A stretch of 64,000 nt of DNA from Ascarosepion bandense (Eukaryota > Mollusca > Cephalopoda > Sepiida > Sepiidae). Location of the stretch: assembly GCA_037127315.1 (NCBI GenBank), contig JBBBDQ010000420.1, positions 3,341,001 through 3,405,000 on the forward strand. The letters run 5' to 3'. Position 1 is the first letter of the stretch, and every line of letters begins with the position of its first letter. The position numbers and the translations under genes are program-made. The notes under the pieces were generated by a model. It worked only from the letters and a program-made list of their open reading frames with translations. It was not told the origin of the DNA and did no database searches. This document shows, piece after piece, positions 21,011 through 30,081 of this stretch.

Positions 21011-21439
21011 ATCAAAGACAAACTCACTATAGGAACATGGAACGTCAGGACACTGAACTGTGGACAACTAGAGAATGTCAAACAAGAGATGAACAGACTG
21101 AATATCAGCATCCTAGGAATATGTGAAACAAGATGGCCTAATAACGGAGATTTCAGTAGCGACACCCACAGGATAATCTATGCAGGAGGTACAAAACACG
21201 AAAAAGGGGTCGCTTTAATACTAAACAAACAAGTGAAGAGATGTGTACTTGGATACTGGCAACTGTCAGAGAGAGTCCTCTTGGTTAAACTGCGGGGAAG
21301 GCCCCTCAATATAGCTATTATAGTAGTCTATGCGCCAACAACTCAAAGCTCGGAGGACGAAATAGAATCATTCTATTCAATACTGGACAGTGCTAAGGCT
21401 CAGTGCAAAAGCCAAGAAGTTAGGATAATAATGGGGGAT
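21011..21439 (+). pseudogene. RTE apurinic-type endonuclease domain, N-terminal half
   Basis: This frame encodes the start of the APE-like endonuclease of the RTE polyprotein, the enzyme that nicks target DNA to prime reverse transcription. Landmarks are 'LTIGTWNVRTLN' (catalytic Asn), 'ISILGICETRW' (catalytic Glu), 'GGTKHEKGVALIL' and 'NIAIIVVYAPT', ending with 'RIIMGD' (21425-21439). The next codon is TAA because one base of the usual 'GDFNAKVG' junction is missing. The domain continues in the next frame. An upstream TGA leaves no in-frame start before 21089, so the copy is broken at both ends. Confidence 0.88.
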
Positions 21440-21441
21440 TA

Positions 21442-23190
21442 AATGCAAAGGTAGGTAAAGATAGAGAAGGAGACACGAACGGCAACTTCGGACTAGGAGA
21501 GCGCAACGAAAGAGGAGAAAAATGGATCCAATGGTGCTCAGCCAATGACCAGGTCATTACTAACACCTGGTTCCAAGAACACCCACGACGTTTATGGACA
21601 TGGAGAAGCCCAGGAGGGGACACGAAGAACCAAATAGATTATATAACTATAAACAAGAGATTCAGGAACGCAGTAGTCCAATGCAAAACATACCCAGGTG
21701 CTGACTGCGGAAGTGACCACGTCCCAGTCATCTGCAAACTAAAAGTGAAACTCCGAAGACTGAAGAAGCCCAGCATATCACCAAGACTGCAATACGACAC
21801 ACTAGAGGACGATCTCACCCTGCAGAAAGAATATAATAACAGCGTGAGAAAGAAATATGAAGAACAAATTGGAAAAGGATACTCAAAATGGGATTCATTA
21901 AAAGAAGCAATGGTGACCTCAGCGAACAACATAGCCCCAAAGGAAATCAGACGCAGAAGAAAAAATGAGTGGATGACCGAAGAGATCCTGCACATGATGC
22001 AAAGGAGACAAAATATAACGCCAAGACACGGAGCAGAGTACAAAAAACTTCACAGGGAGATAAGGAACAAATGCAGACAAGCCAAAGAAGAATGGCTCAA
22101 CAACAAATGTGCAGAAGTAGAGAGACTGAGCAGGAACAACAAAGCAGAGATGCATGAAGAGATAAGAGAACTGACAGGACAAAAAACTTGTTCCTCAACA
22201 GGATGCATAAAATCCAAGGAAGGGACAATCATATTAGAGAAAGAGGAAATACTCCAGCGATACATAAAGGATCTCTTTTGCGACAAGAGAGAACAACCGA
22301 GAATACACAAGGAGATGGATGGACCGGAAATACTAAAATCCGAAGTGGAAGCTGCAATGGCCAAAATGAAAAGAAACAAAGTACCTTGCCCAGATGGCAT
22401 AGTGATAGAGCTGCTGACAGCCTTAGAAGAATATGGCACAGAAAGGATTACCGACATAAGAAACGAAATTTATAGCAGCGGAATAATACCAGACGACCTA
22501 TGCAAGTCGATATTTATAGCGCTGCCGAAGAAACCTGGTGCAAACGAGTGCGAACTACACAGAACTATCAGCTTAATGAGTCACATTACAAAACTGATTG
22601 TCAGAATCCTGATGAATAGAGCGAGAAGCAGAATCAGGCCAGAGATAGGGCAGGAACAGTGCGGGTTCGTCAAGGACACTGGAACAAGGAACGCCATATT
22701 CATGATTAGGATGCTCTCTGAAAGGGCATTACAAATGAAGAAAGACTTGTACCTATGCTTCATTGATTACGGGAAAGCATTCGACAAAATACGACACAAA
22801 GAATTGATGGAAATGCTAGGCAACCTCGACATTTTCGGCAAAGACATAAGAATAATCAAGAATCTCTACTGGCAGCAAACGGCCTGCATACGGACAGGTA
22901 ACGACCTCAGTAGATACACAAAAATAGAAAAAGGCGTAAGACAAGGATGTGTCTTTTCACCAGTTTTGTTTAACCTATACAGCGAAAATATTTTGAGGAC
23001 CCTAGATGACACACCAGGATTTGTTATTGGAGGCCACAACCTGAACAACATAAGATACGCGGACGATACAGTACTGATTGCGGACACGGAAAGGAAACTG
23101 CAAGATCTCATACAGAAAGTAGCAGTGGAGAGTGACAAGAAGGGACTACAAATAAACTTTAAGAAAACTGAGTGCATGGTCATCAGCAAA
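21442..23190 (+). pseudogene. RTE endonuclease C-terminal half plus reverse transcriptase
   Basis: This frame continues directly from the frameshift with 'NAKVGKDREGD', then 'NQIDYITINKRFR' and 'CGSDHVPVICKLK', where the SDH histidine is the endonuclease catalytic residue. A linker of about 180 residues follows, then the RT domain: 'KVPCPDGIVIELL', 'SIFIALPKKPGANECE', 'LCFIDYGKAFDKIRH' (motif A, catalytic Asp), 'GVRQGCVFSPVLFNLY' (motif B) and 'IRYADDTVLIADTE' (motif C, catalytic Asp pair). The frame ends where the CR1-like LINE interrupts it. The RT catalytic residues are intact; some variants such as 'HRTISLMSH' for 'YRPISLLSH' suggest decay. Its C-terminus is at 25693-26110. Confidence 0.92.
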
Positions 23191-23194
23191 AGAT

Positions 23195-25690
23195 TTTTTT
23201 TTTTATAAGCGTTTCACCCCGAGCAAGGCATGTCACTGCCACTACTGTGCAGGGGGCTACGTAGAGTGGAGAAAGGCTGATTAAATATAGGAAATAACAG
23301 AGGGTGGGTGATAGGCGGGTGAGGATACCGAGAATGAGGGTTGGGTAGATGAGAGTGTTGTGAGAATAGTTGGGAGTTACTGTGATAGGAGGTGTCTATT
23401 GACCCTACATTTAAACACCTGGAGATTGTAACTGTCGGGAAAGCAGACTTGTGGAAGGGAGTTCCACAGGCGGGAAGCGCGAGAAAAGAAGCTGTTGGAG
23501 TAGAATTTACGGTTACATCTTATCTGTTTAACTGTAAAAGGGTGGGACCTAGTTGCTAATCTAGTATCTCGTGTAAATTCGTGCTTAGGCGGCACCAGTG
23601 ATCTAAGCTCATCGGAGCAGAAGCCATGAAAGTACTTGTAGAAGAGGCACAGGGAAGCTACATCACGCCGGTGTGAGAGTGGCTGCAGCCGGTCTGCCAA
23701 GTCAGTATCAACTACGTTACAGATCCTCCTTTGTATTTTGTCAAGAAGCCCAAGGAGAGCAGCAGGGGCACCCGACCAGATATGGCAGCAATATTCAATA
23801 CACGGGCGGATGGTAGATTTGTATATGTGCAGAATAGTTTCAGGTGGGAAAAATTTCCGGGCCCTGCACAGGGAGCCCACTTTCATAGCAGCAGATTTGG
23901 CAATGGATTCAATATAGTCATTCCAGTTGAGGTCCGCCGAGAGTGTAAGGCCAAGGAGGCGTAGTATTTTACTCTCTGGGAGGCTAGCCTGTCCCATGCT
24001 AATGGGAGGTAGAGGCGATTGTCTATGGTGGTTAGTTGATAACAGCTTTGTTTTGGAGGCATTGAAATTTACCAACAATTTCCTACCCCAGGTCACTACG
24101 GATTGGAGGTCCCTTTCAAGTGCGGCAGCGAGGTTCACTTTGTCGTCCAGACCTGGTTTCTGATAGATGCGGGAGTAGATTGTTGTGTCGTCGGCATACA
24201 TGCCAACTTGGGATCTAATGGTGTCGGGGAGATCATTAATGTAGATCAGAAAGAGCGTGGGACCTAGGATAGAACCTTGAGGGACGCCCGCGTTCGTCTG
24301 GTAGTTTTGGGAGGCATGCCCTTTTAATACCACCTTTAATGTGCGGTTAGAGAGGAAGGACTGGATGAGGTCAAACAGATGTACAGTTATCCCATAGCTC
24401 CGCAGTTTGCACAAGAGGCCAGCATGCCAGACCCTGTCGAATGCTTTGGAGATATCCAAGGCAACGGTTCGGGCTTCACCATTCTTGTCAAGTGCCTGGT
24501 ATATGTACTCGGTAATGGTCGTTAGCATATCAGCAGTAGACCTGGTGAAGCGAAACCCATACTGTTTGTCAGAGAGAAGCCCGTTGGTCATAAGGTGCTG
24601 AATCACCTCGGCGTTGATAATGGCTTCGAAAACTTTGCCAAAGATTGGAAGGAGACTAATAGGACAGTAATTGGCGGGGTCTGAGGGTTCGCCAGAATTC
24701 TTAAATATAGGTACTACGCAGGAGGACTTCCAACAGGCAGGAAAGCAGGAAGCAGATAGGCAGAGGTTATAGAGTTTAGAGAGGACAGAGGAGAGTTCTG
24801 GGGCACATTTCTTCAGTACTATGACTGGGATTCCGTCACCGCCGCTCGCTTTGTGTGGGTCAAGTTGCGCAATTATCTTGGCGACCAGCGAGGGTGAAAT
24901 GTGGACGTTATTTAGTTGAGCCTTAGTTCTGGGTGGGAAGTCTGGTGTAGGTATTCCTAACGAGTCCAGTGTCGAATTGGTTGAGAATCTACGGGCAAAG
25001 CATTCAGCCTTGTCGGCTGGGGAGGTGAGAACTTCAAATTCATTGATTAGTGGGGGTATTGAAGTCTTGTTCCTGCTGAGCACGCTTTTGCAGAGACGCC
25101 AGTAATCTTTGGAGCCAAACTTAGAGGATGCTATGCGTTGCCTAATTCTGGTAGCAAACGCCCTCTTGGCTTCGTTCAGTACTTTTTTACACTTGTTCCG
25201 TGCTGAGGCGAAAAGGCGCCTGTTTTGGTTCGACGAGCAGCTTCGATAGTGCCGGAAGAAATGGTTCCGGTGGGCAATAGCGGCCGAGCAAGCGGGTGAG
25301 AACCAGGGGGACGAATTAGGTTTTAGTTGGAATTTTCTGTCAGGGATAAAAGCATCGATGCCAGCCTTAACCCAAGAGGAGACTTCGGAGGCACAGTCTT
25401 CGACAGGAAGATCAAAGACGTTGTTCCAGGGGACGTCGCAGAGGAAGTCCCTGAACGAGTCCCAGTCGGCTCTTTGGTAGCAGTATGATATTCTGCTGGT
25501 CTGGTTTTCTTGGGTAGAGTTAGTGCGGATTGATATGTTTACGGAGACTACGGCGCGGTCAGAGTTTCCAAGGGGGCAGAGTTGCCTGGTAGTGCAGGAG
25601 TCTGGGATGGAGGTAAAACAAAGGTCGAGTAAAGAGTCCCTTCCGTTAGGGTTTTTAGAGAAACGCGTGGGGAAGTCCACCACTTGCGTT
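23195..25690 (-). mobile_element. CR1/L2/Jockey-like LINE inserted in RTE, longest copy of its family
   Basis: Antisense insertion. The 3' T-run is at 23193-23203, the 3'UTR runs to 23376, and the coding frame from 23377 up to about 25690. It is 5'-truncated inside the endonuclease domain. A short AGAT occurs at both edges (23191-23194, 25691-25694) and may be the TSD. RTE coding sequence resumes immediately to the right. Confidence 0.92.
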
Positions 25691-25692
25691 AG
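23377..25692 (-). CDS. LINE polyprotein: partial APE endonuclease plus reverse transcriptase
   Basis: An open frame of about 770 codons. It begins in the C-terminal third of the endonuclease ('QVVDFPTRFSK', 'DSLLDLCFTSIP', 'PLGNSDRAVVSV'). The linker follows, then the RT: 'LDPHKASGGDGIPVIVLKKC', 'VVPIFKNSG', 'NYCPISLLPIFGKVFE', 'ALDISKAFDRVWH' (motif A), 'GVPQGSILGPTLFLIYINDL' (motif B) and 'MYADDTTIYS' (motif C, codons at 24187-24198). The C-terminal region ends 'SRLWNSLPQVCFPDSYN'. RT catalytic aspartates are intact. Two substitutions stand out: the usual NSDH histidine is Arg (NSDR), and the usual NYRPISLL arginine is Cys. Codons upstream of 25692 belong to antisense RTE, so no genuine start codon exists. 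It cannot be a functional protein by itself but is the reference for the nine or more fragments of this family here. Confidence 0.93.
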   Translation of the reverse strand, partial: LTQVVDFPTRFSKNPNGRDSLLDLCFTSIPDSCTTRQLCPLGNSDRAVVSVNISIRTNSTQENQTSRISYCYQRADWDSFRDFLCDVPWNNVFDLPVEDCASEVSSWVKAGIDAFIPDRKFQLKPNSSPWFSPACSAAIAHRNHFFRHYRSCSSNQNRRLFASARNKCKKVLNEAKRAFATRIRQRIASSKFGSKDYWRLCKSVLSRNKTSIPPLINEFEVLTSPADKAECFARRFSTNSTLDSLGIPTPDFPPRTKAQLNNVHISPSLVAKIIAQLDPHKASGGDGIPVIVLKKCAPELSSVLSKLYNLCLSASCFPACWKSSCVVPIFKNSGEPSDPANYCPISLLPIFGKVFEAIINAEVIQHLMTNGLLSDKQYGFRFTRSTADMLTTITEYIYQALDKNGEARTVALDISKAFDRVWHAGLLCKLRSYGITVHLFDLIQSFLSNRTLKVVLKGHASQNYQTNAGVPQGSILGPTLFLIYINDLPDTIRSQVGMYADDTTIYSRIYQKPGLDDKVNLAAALERDLQSVVTWGRKLLVNFNASKTKLLSTNHHRQSPLPPISMGQASLPESKILRLLGLTLSADLNWNDYIESIAKSAAMKVGSLCRARKFFPPETILHIYKSTIRPCIEYCCHIWSGAPAALLGLLDKIQRRICNVVDTDLADRLQPLSHRRDVASLCLFYKYFHGFCSDELRSLVPPKHEFTRDTRLATRSHPFTVKQIRCNRKFYSNSFFSRASRLWNSLPQVCFPDSYNLQVFKCRVNRHLLSQ

Positions 25693-26110
25693 ATACAACC
25701 CAAAATGCCAAATACAGGTGGGGGATAACAGAATCAAACAAGTCCAAGAATTTAAGTACCTAGGAAGTGTTCTAACAGGAGATGGAAAGTGCGACACGGA
25801 GATTCGAAGGCGAATTGGCATGGCAAAGGACGCGTTCCAGAAGATGAGCAAAATACTAACACACAGGAAGATCTCAATAGAAACGAAGAAAAGAGTGCTA
25901 GACTGCTACGTGATGTCAGTTCTTCAATACGGCTGTGAATGCTGGACAATATCATCGAAAATGAGGACAAAACTGGAAGCGGCCGAAATCCGGATGCTAC
26001 GGATAGCGTGGACTGAGCATACAAGCAACGACGAAGTGTTAGAAAGAATGGCAACAAAAAGGAAATTGATGCTGAGCATCAGGAAGAGACAACTGAAGTT
26101 CCTGCAATGA
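25693..26110 (+). pseudogene. RTE C-terminal region after the interrupting LINE
   Basis: Plus-strand frame 'NPKCQIQVGDNRIKQVQEF', 'YLGSVLTGDGKCDTEIRRR', 'VLDCYVMSVLQYGCECWTIS', 'TKRKLMLSIRKRQLKFLQ', stop at 26108. It carries the post-RT YLG motif and the conserved C-terminal region of RTE LINEs. The coding sequence continues conceptually out of frame to about 26330 in homologous copies ('GRRDRGR', 'LIRWMTE'), so the stop at 26108 is probably a mutation. It belongs to the same protein as 21442-23190. Confidence 0.88.
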
Positions 26111-26334
26111 GGAAGGAGAGCAAGGAGAACCTGATACTGACTGGACAGATAGAAGGAAGGAGAGACAGAGGAAGGTAGCGGATAACATATTTGCAGGGTC
26201 TGATCAGGTGGATGACGGAACGGGGGTTGCCAGGAGCAACAGGAGCAAATACACTAAGAGCCACAAGGGATAGGGAGACGTGGAGATCCATGATCGCCTA
26301 CGTCCTGAAGGGACAGGGCACATAGAAGAAGAAG

Positions 26335-26660
26335 AACCGTCCAATATTTAAATTTTTAATCTTGTTATTAAGAAAGCAGTAGCTTAATTTTTAAGATTTA
26401 ATTCCCATGAATATCGAGTGAACTTAAATTCAAATCTGTTAAAATGTCAGTTTGAAATATGCACCTGATGATTGTATAACGCATGCAACTTCGAGTCGTG
26501 TCATAGACGTAGGATAATATGTTTATTTATTAATATATATAATACAGCTCTGTTCGTATATATCGCACTGTTTTATTGAAACCAGAATAATAATACTATA
26601 CATATGTACACCTCCTCATATCTATATTTATTAATTTACGTCACTATATATATAGTGACG
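26335..26660 (+). mobile_element. Penelope-like element P1, tandem unit 2, right part and 3' end
   Basis: Resumes PLE sequence after the RTE TSD: 'aatatttaaatttttaatct', 'gatttaattcccatgaatat', then a hammerhead-like motif (26453-26515) and about 130 bp of 3' end ('cagctctgttcgtata', 'cactgttttattg', 'acatatgtacac') shared with the antisense copy at 48952-49080. It ends at 'tttacgtca' against a (TA)n array, inside a 34-bp palindrome. Confidence 0.85.
26453..26515 (+). ncRNA. hammerhead-like motif (family P1, copy 2), core mutated
   Basis: CTGATGA at 26465-26471, helix III 'ACT-tcg-AGT' and GTC at 26495-26497 are preserved, and helix I pairs GCAC with GTGT. The GAAA box reads GCAA, a change at an invariant adenine, so self-cleavage is unlikely in this copy. 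Confidence 0.55.
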
Positions 26661-26661
26661 T

Positions 26662-26666
<5 letters not shown>
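26633..26666. repeat. 34-bp perfect palindrome
   Basis: 'aatttacgtcactata' followed by its exact reverse complement around a TA centre, at the PLE end and next to (TA)n. Confidence 0.9.

Positions 26667-26704
<38 letters not shown>
26667..26704. repeat. (TA)n microsatellite at PLE end
   Basis: About 19 TA units directly after the PLE terminus. Confidence 0.95.
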
Positions 26705-26706
<2 letters not shown>

Positions 26707-26913
26707 ATGTAAATTGATAAATTAATATGGTGACATAAATTAATATATATATATATAAAACAGAATATTTTGGCTAGGTCTAACCATACCATAAAATACC
26801 TATTAGATTCATACAACCATGGAATTAAAACGTTGTAATGTCTTCTAATTTCAAAAAATGGGCGTTCAAAAAAGTACCCATTACATAAGCGTTCTTAAAA
26901 AAACGGTAAAATC

Positions 26914-26971
26914 AGTTATTACAAATCGCCTGAAGACTCCACATGGTAGAAACCTAGGACGCGTAGTAACT
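26914..26971 (+). ncRNA. hammerhead-like motif (family P2), degenerate
   Basis: CTGAAGA (26930-26936) and GAAA (26949-26952) are intact. Helix I pairs CGC with GCG and AGTTA with TAACT. Helix III reads 'ACC-ta-GGA', so the U before the cleavage base is changed to A. Same architecture as 48392-48450. Confidence 0.55.
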
Positions 26972-27000
26972 CGTTTACAAATGAAGAATATATATATGCA

Positions 27001-27326
27001 TACGTATCCATGGAATTTTGAGTAGGCAGTTGATGACTTAGTGGTCAACACCTTCGCGACTGGTCTGTATACCGCCAACTGATATGACGTCAATGCCTCT
27101 GTCCTGACTCTTTCTTCTTTTTTCTTTTTTCTTTTTTCCTTTTCCTTATTTTTTAATTTTTTTTATCTTTCTCTTCAGTTAAAGGAAATGCTTATTCCGG
27201 CAAATTTTTTTGTACCAAATGGAAGGAATATTGCTTGGTCTGATGAAATGAGCTAATTTAGCTCATTTCAATGAATTATAGTTTATAACCAATTTAAATG
27301 ACGTGTTATCCTTTATATAAAGACCG

Positions 27327-27386
<60 letters not shown>

Positions 27387-27414
27387 GTCTTTTTTATAAT
27401 ATGGATTATTGTTG

Positions 27415-27466
<52 letters not shown>

Positions 27467-27719
27467 GCTATTGAATGCTAAATTTAAAAATGACACATTG
27501 TAGCTTTCAAATGCTTCTTATTGATGGTGCGATGTTCCGCCTTCTCACACCCAAATGAAACTGATATGTTACTGTTCAAATCATTGAACTTTGCTGATTA
27601 AAGAGCGTTTATTTATGCATTTATTTATTTATTTTTGGTCTCTAATGAAATGGATTTCCTCTCTAAAAACATACACCAAATGACATTAAACGTTATCTCA
27701 GAGACTGCACATTGTCAAC
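27001..27719. repeat. simple-sequence region: pyrimidine tract, (TA)n, (ATT)n
   Basis: 27110-27180 is pyrimidine-rich, 27331-27382 is (TA)n and 27418-27465 is (ATT)n. 27030-27075 has a weak box A-like 'tgacttagtgg', possibly a tRNA-related remnant. No gene. Confidence 0.7.
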
Positions 27720-27916
27720 ACTTGACTGAAAATTATCCACCAGAAATAGACACAGACATACGCGCGAATGCACACGCAAACATGGTGGACACACACACAA
27801 AGCAGCATACAAACGAACATACACAGGTATATACATATATGCACAAATGTGACCAAACATTCATACAGGCACACATACACACACACATATATATATACGT
27901 AAACGTATATATATGT

Positions 27917-27966
<50 letters not shown>

Positions 27967-27988
27967 GTAAACGTATATATGTATGTAA

Positions 27989-28026
<38 letters not shown>

Positions 28027-28035
28027 TCACCGTTA
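27720..28035. repeat. CA-rich simple repeats
   Basis: Interspersed (AC)n at 27919-27955 and 27987-28012 with (TA)n links. The 'VCVCV' and 'HTHTH' frames here are translations of these repeats, not proteins. Confidence 0.95.
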
Positions 28036-28520
28036 CACATCCATTTATGCATACACCCATATGCAAAAAATATAAAAAATATCAAGCAAAATATTTCGAT
28101 TGCGTCTTAATCCGGTTTTTGTTTTGAGACATTTTCATTTTTTCCATAATTTTTCATTTGATTAGTAGAAGAATTTTTGCTGCTCTTGATGACAATCAAA
28201 CATCAAACCCAATACTTATTAGTAGTAGTCGTAGTTATAATAATAATAATAATAATAATAATTATTATTATTATTATTATCATTATTATTATTATTAATA
28301 ATAACGGTATTGAAAATGAAAATATGCTGATAAAAAACATGACAATGATATAAATAACAGTAATAGTTTTACATTAATTATAATAATAATAATGTTGAAG
28401 ATTTTTCCGTTCACAAAAATGATCAGTGGAAAATGTCATCAAACCATTTCTGACCTTACGTCTTTCGTTGGGATCGGGTTGAAATGTATATACAACAGAA
28501 ATAAAAGATAATAATAATAT
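28036..28520. repeat. unassigned with TAA/ATT arrays
   Basis: 28235-28300 alternates TAA and ATT units. Another short TAA run at 28508-28519 borders the start of the R4 5' region. No gene. Confidence 0.65.
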
Positions 28521-29935
28521 TGGAATTACAACGAGAATGACGTGTTTTTCTGAGGTTCCTGAAAACGTAACGTTATTTTTAATGAATTCTTTTTTACTAT
28601 TTTAAACGTAAACATGAATTTTTTTTGTATATTATATAAATTATCTATTTCTTCTTTAAATGATCCTAATAGATGTATCAACTAGTTTTCTTATTCATAT
28701 TTCTCTTAGTAGTCGATATTTCGAAATATTTTCTTTAAACTATGATAATCTTTCTTAAAAACACAAATACATAATAAATAATCTTTCTTAAAAACAAAAA
28801 AACATGATAATCTTAAAAACAAAAAATGAACCTATGATAATCTTTCTTAAAAACAAAAAATAAAACAAGACAACAGAAAAAAATACGATCAAAAACACTA
28901 AAAACAGTTTGATACAATTTCTACAATATTCTTTCTTAGACAGAATACGTATTTATTTAATTTTTATATATTCATTCATTTTAGTTATTTATTTAATTTT
29001 CAGTAACCTTATTTTCGTCGACTTTAATGAAAGAATAACAGAATATACAGTGGGCGAACAAATTATTATTTTTAAATTTCACGGCAGTCATAAACTCAAA
29101 CGTATGCCAACTTTTTCTTTTCCAATAAATTTTGATATTTTTAAAAAATTTTAACTTAACAATTATTTTTGTTGCAAAGACTAGTGATGGTAGCAACATT
29201 TTTTTTCTTTTAACAAATTACTCTCTAAGTGTAGCGATGTTTTTTTTCTGTTGAGCGGCTGTTTCGTCCAAGTTTTTTTTTTTAACCAGCGTCTTTCACT
29301 TTGAATTTTTTTCTGTATGAAATTCTGTTTTACTATTTTAACATAAACATGATTTTTTCTTCATACATTATCTAATTTATCTGTTTCTTCTTTAAATGAT
29401 CCTAACAAGGAGACTCATCAGTTTTCTTATTCATATTTCCCTTAGTTGTCGATATTTCGAAATATTTTTTAAACTAATTTATATTTTTTTTTAAAAAACA
29501 AAGAACAAAACAAAACAACAGGAAAAAATACGATGAAAAACAGTTTGATTATAATTTCTACGATATTCTTTTTTAGAAAGAATTTGTATTTATTTATATA
29601 TTTATTTTTATTTATTTATTCATTTTATTTACTTATTTAATTTATTTTATTTTGATAACCCTATTTATAAAGACTTTATTGAAAAAATAACTGAATATAC
29701 AGTGGACGAACAAATTAATATTTTTATTTTAAATCTCACAGCACTAATAAACTTAAACGTTTGTCAACTTTTTTTTTCCATTAATTTTTTTTCTTAACAA
29801 TTATTTTTGTTAAAGGACTAGTGAGAGTAGAAACAATTGTATATATATATATTTTTAACAAAATGCTCTAGTGTAGTGATGTTTTGTTTCGTTGAGCGGC
29901 TGCTACGCCCAAGTTATTTTTCTTTTTTAACCAGG
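28521..29935 (+). repeat. R4 copy A 5' region: tandem AT-rich monomers
   Basis: Two diverged monomers, each ending with 'gttgagcggctg' ... 'aaccag' (29257-29290 and 29899-29934; spacing about 645). Inside each are 'gaaattctgttttact', 'tgtcgatatttcga' or similar, 'acgatattctt' and 'acagtgg(g/a)cgaacaaatta'. The same monomers precede copy B. Tandem 5'UTR monomers act as promoters in some LINEs; that role here is inference. Confidence 0.7.
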
Positions 29936-30081
29936 TATTAATCGTGCCGAGGAGGGAATGGCTACTGCGTTATGAGGACACAAACGATCCCCTACACACT
30001 TCGGGACCCTGTTTGTAAAAGACCGTTACCCAACGTGCCGGGCAAATTTGGGTGGACTTTTGGACCTGTGCGTCACTCGTG

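Larger units (their letters stand above)
19986..26334 (+). mobile_element. RTE-type LINE, nearly complete, interrupted by a CR1-like LINE
   Basis: AACCGTC occurs at 19979-19985 and 26335-26341, a 7-bp TSD. On either side PLE sequence is contiguous with its other copies. The element holds a 5' region (19986-21010) with a 76-bp direct repeat, an APE endonuclease, an RT, a C-terminal region and a GAA-repeat 3' end (26322-26334), which is typical for RTE. Subtracting the 2.5 kb LINE leaves about 3.85 kb, close to the normal RTE size. Two breaks (a frameshift near 21440 and the LINE insertion at 23195) disable it. Confidence 0.9.

Noticed and set aside
21639..22457. several antisense and alternate-frame ORFs across the RTE RT domain
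   Set aside because: Shadows of the real RTE frame at 21442-23190.
23377..25692. retron or diversity-generating RT
   Set aside because: The RT is preceded by an APE endonuclease segment and followed by a LINE 3' tail with an A-run, and it has many truncated copies: a LINE.
27698..28085. 122-, 93- and 111-codon ORFs rich in VCVCV / HTHTH
   Set aside because: Translations of (AC)n/(GT)n microsatellites.
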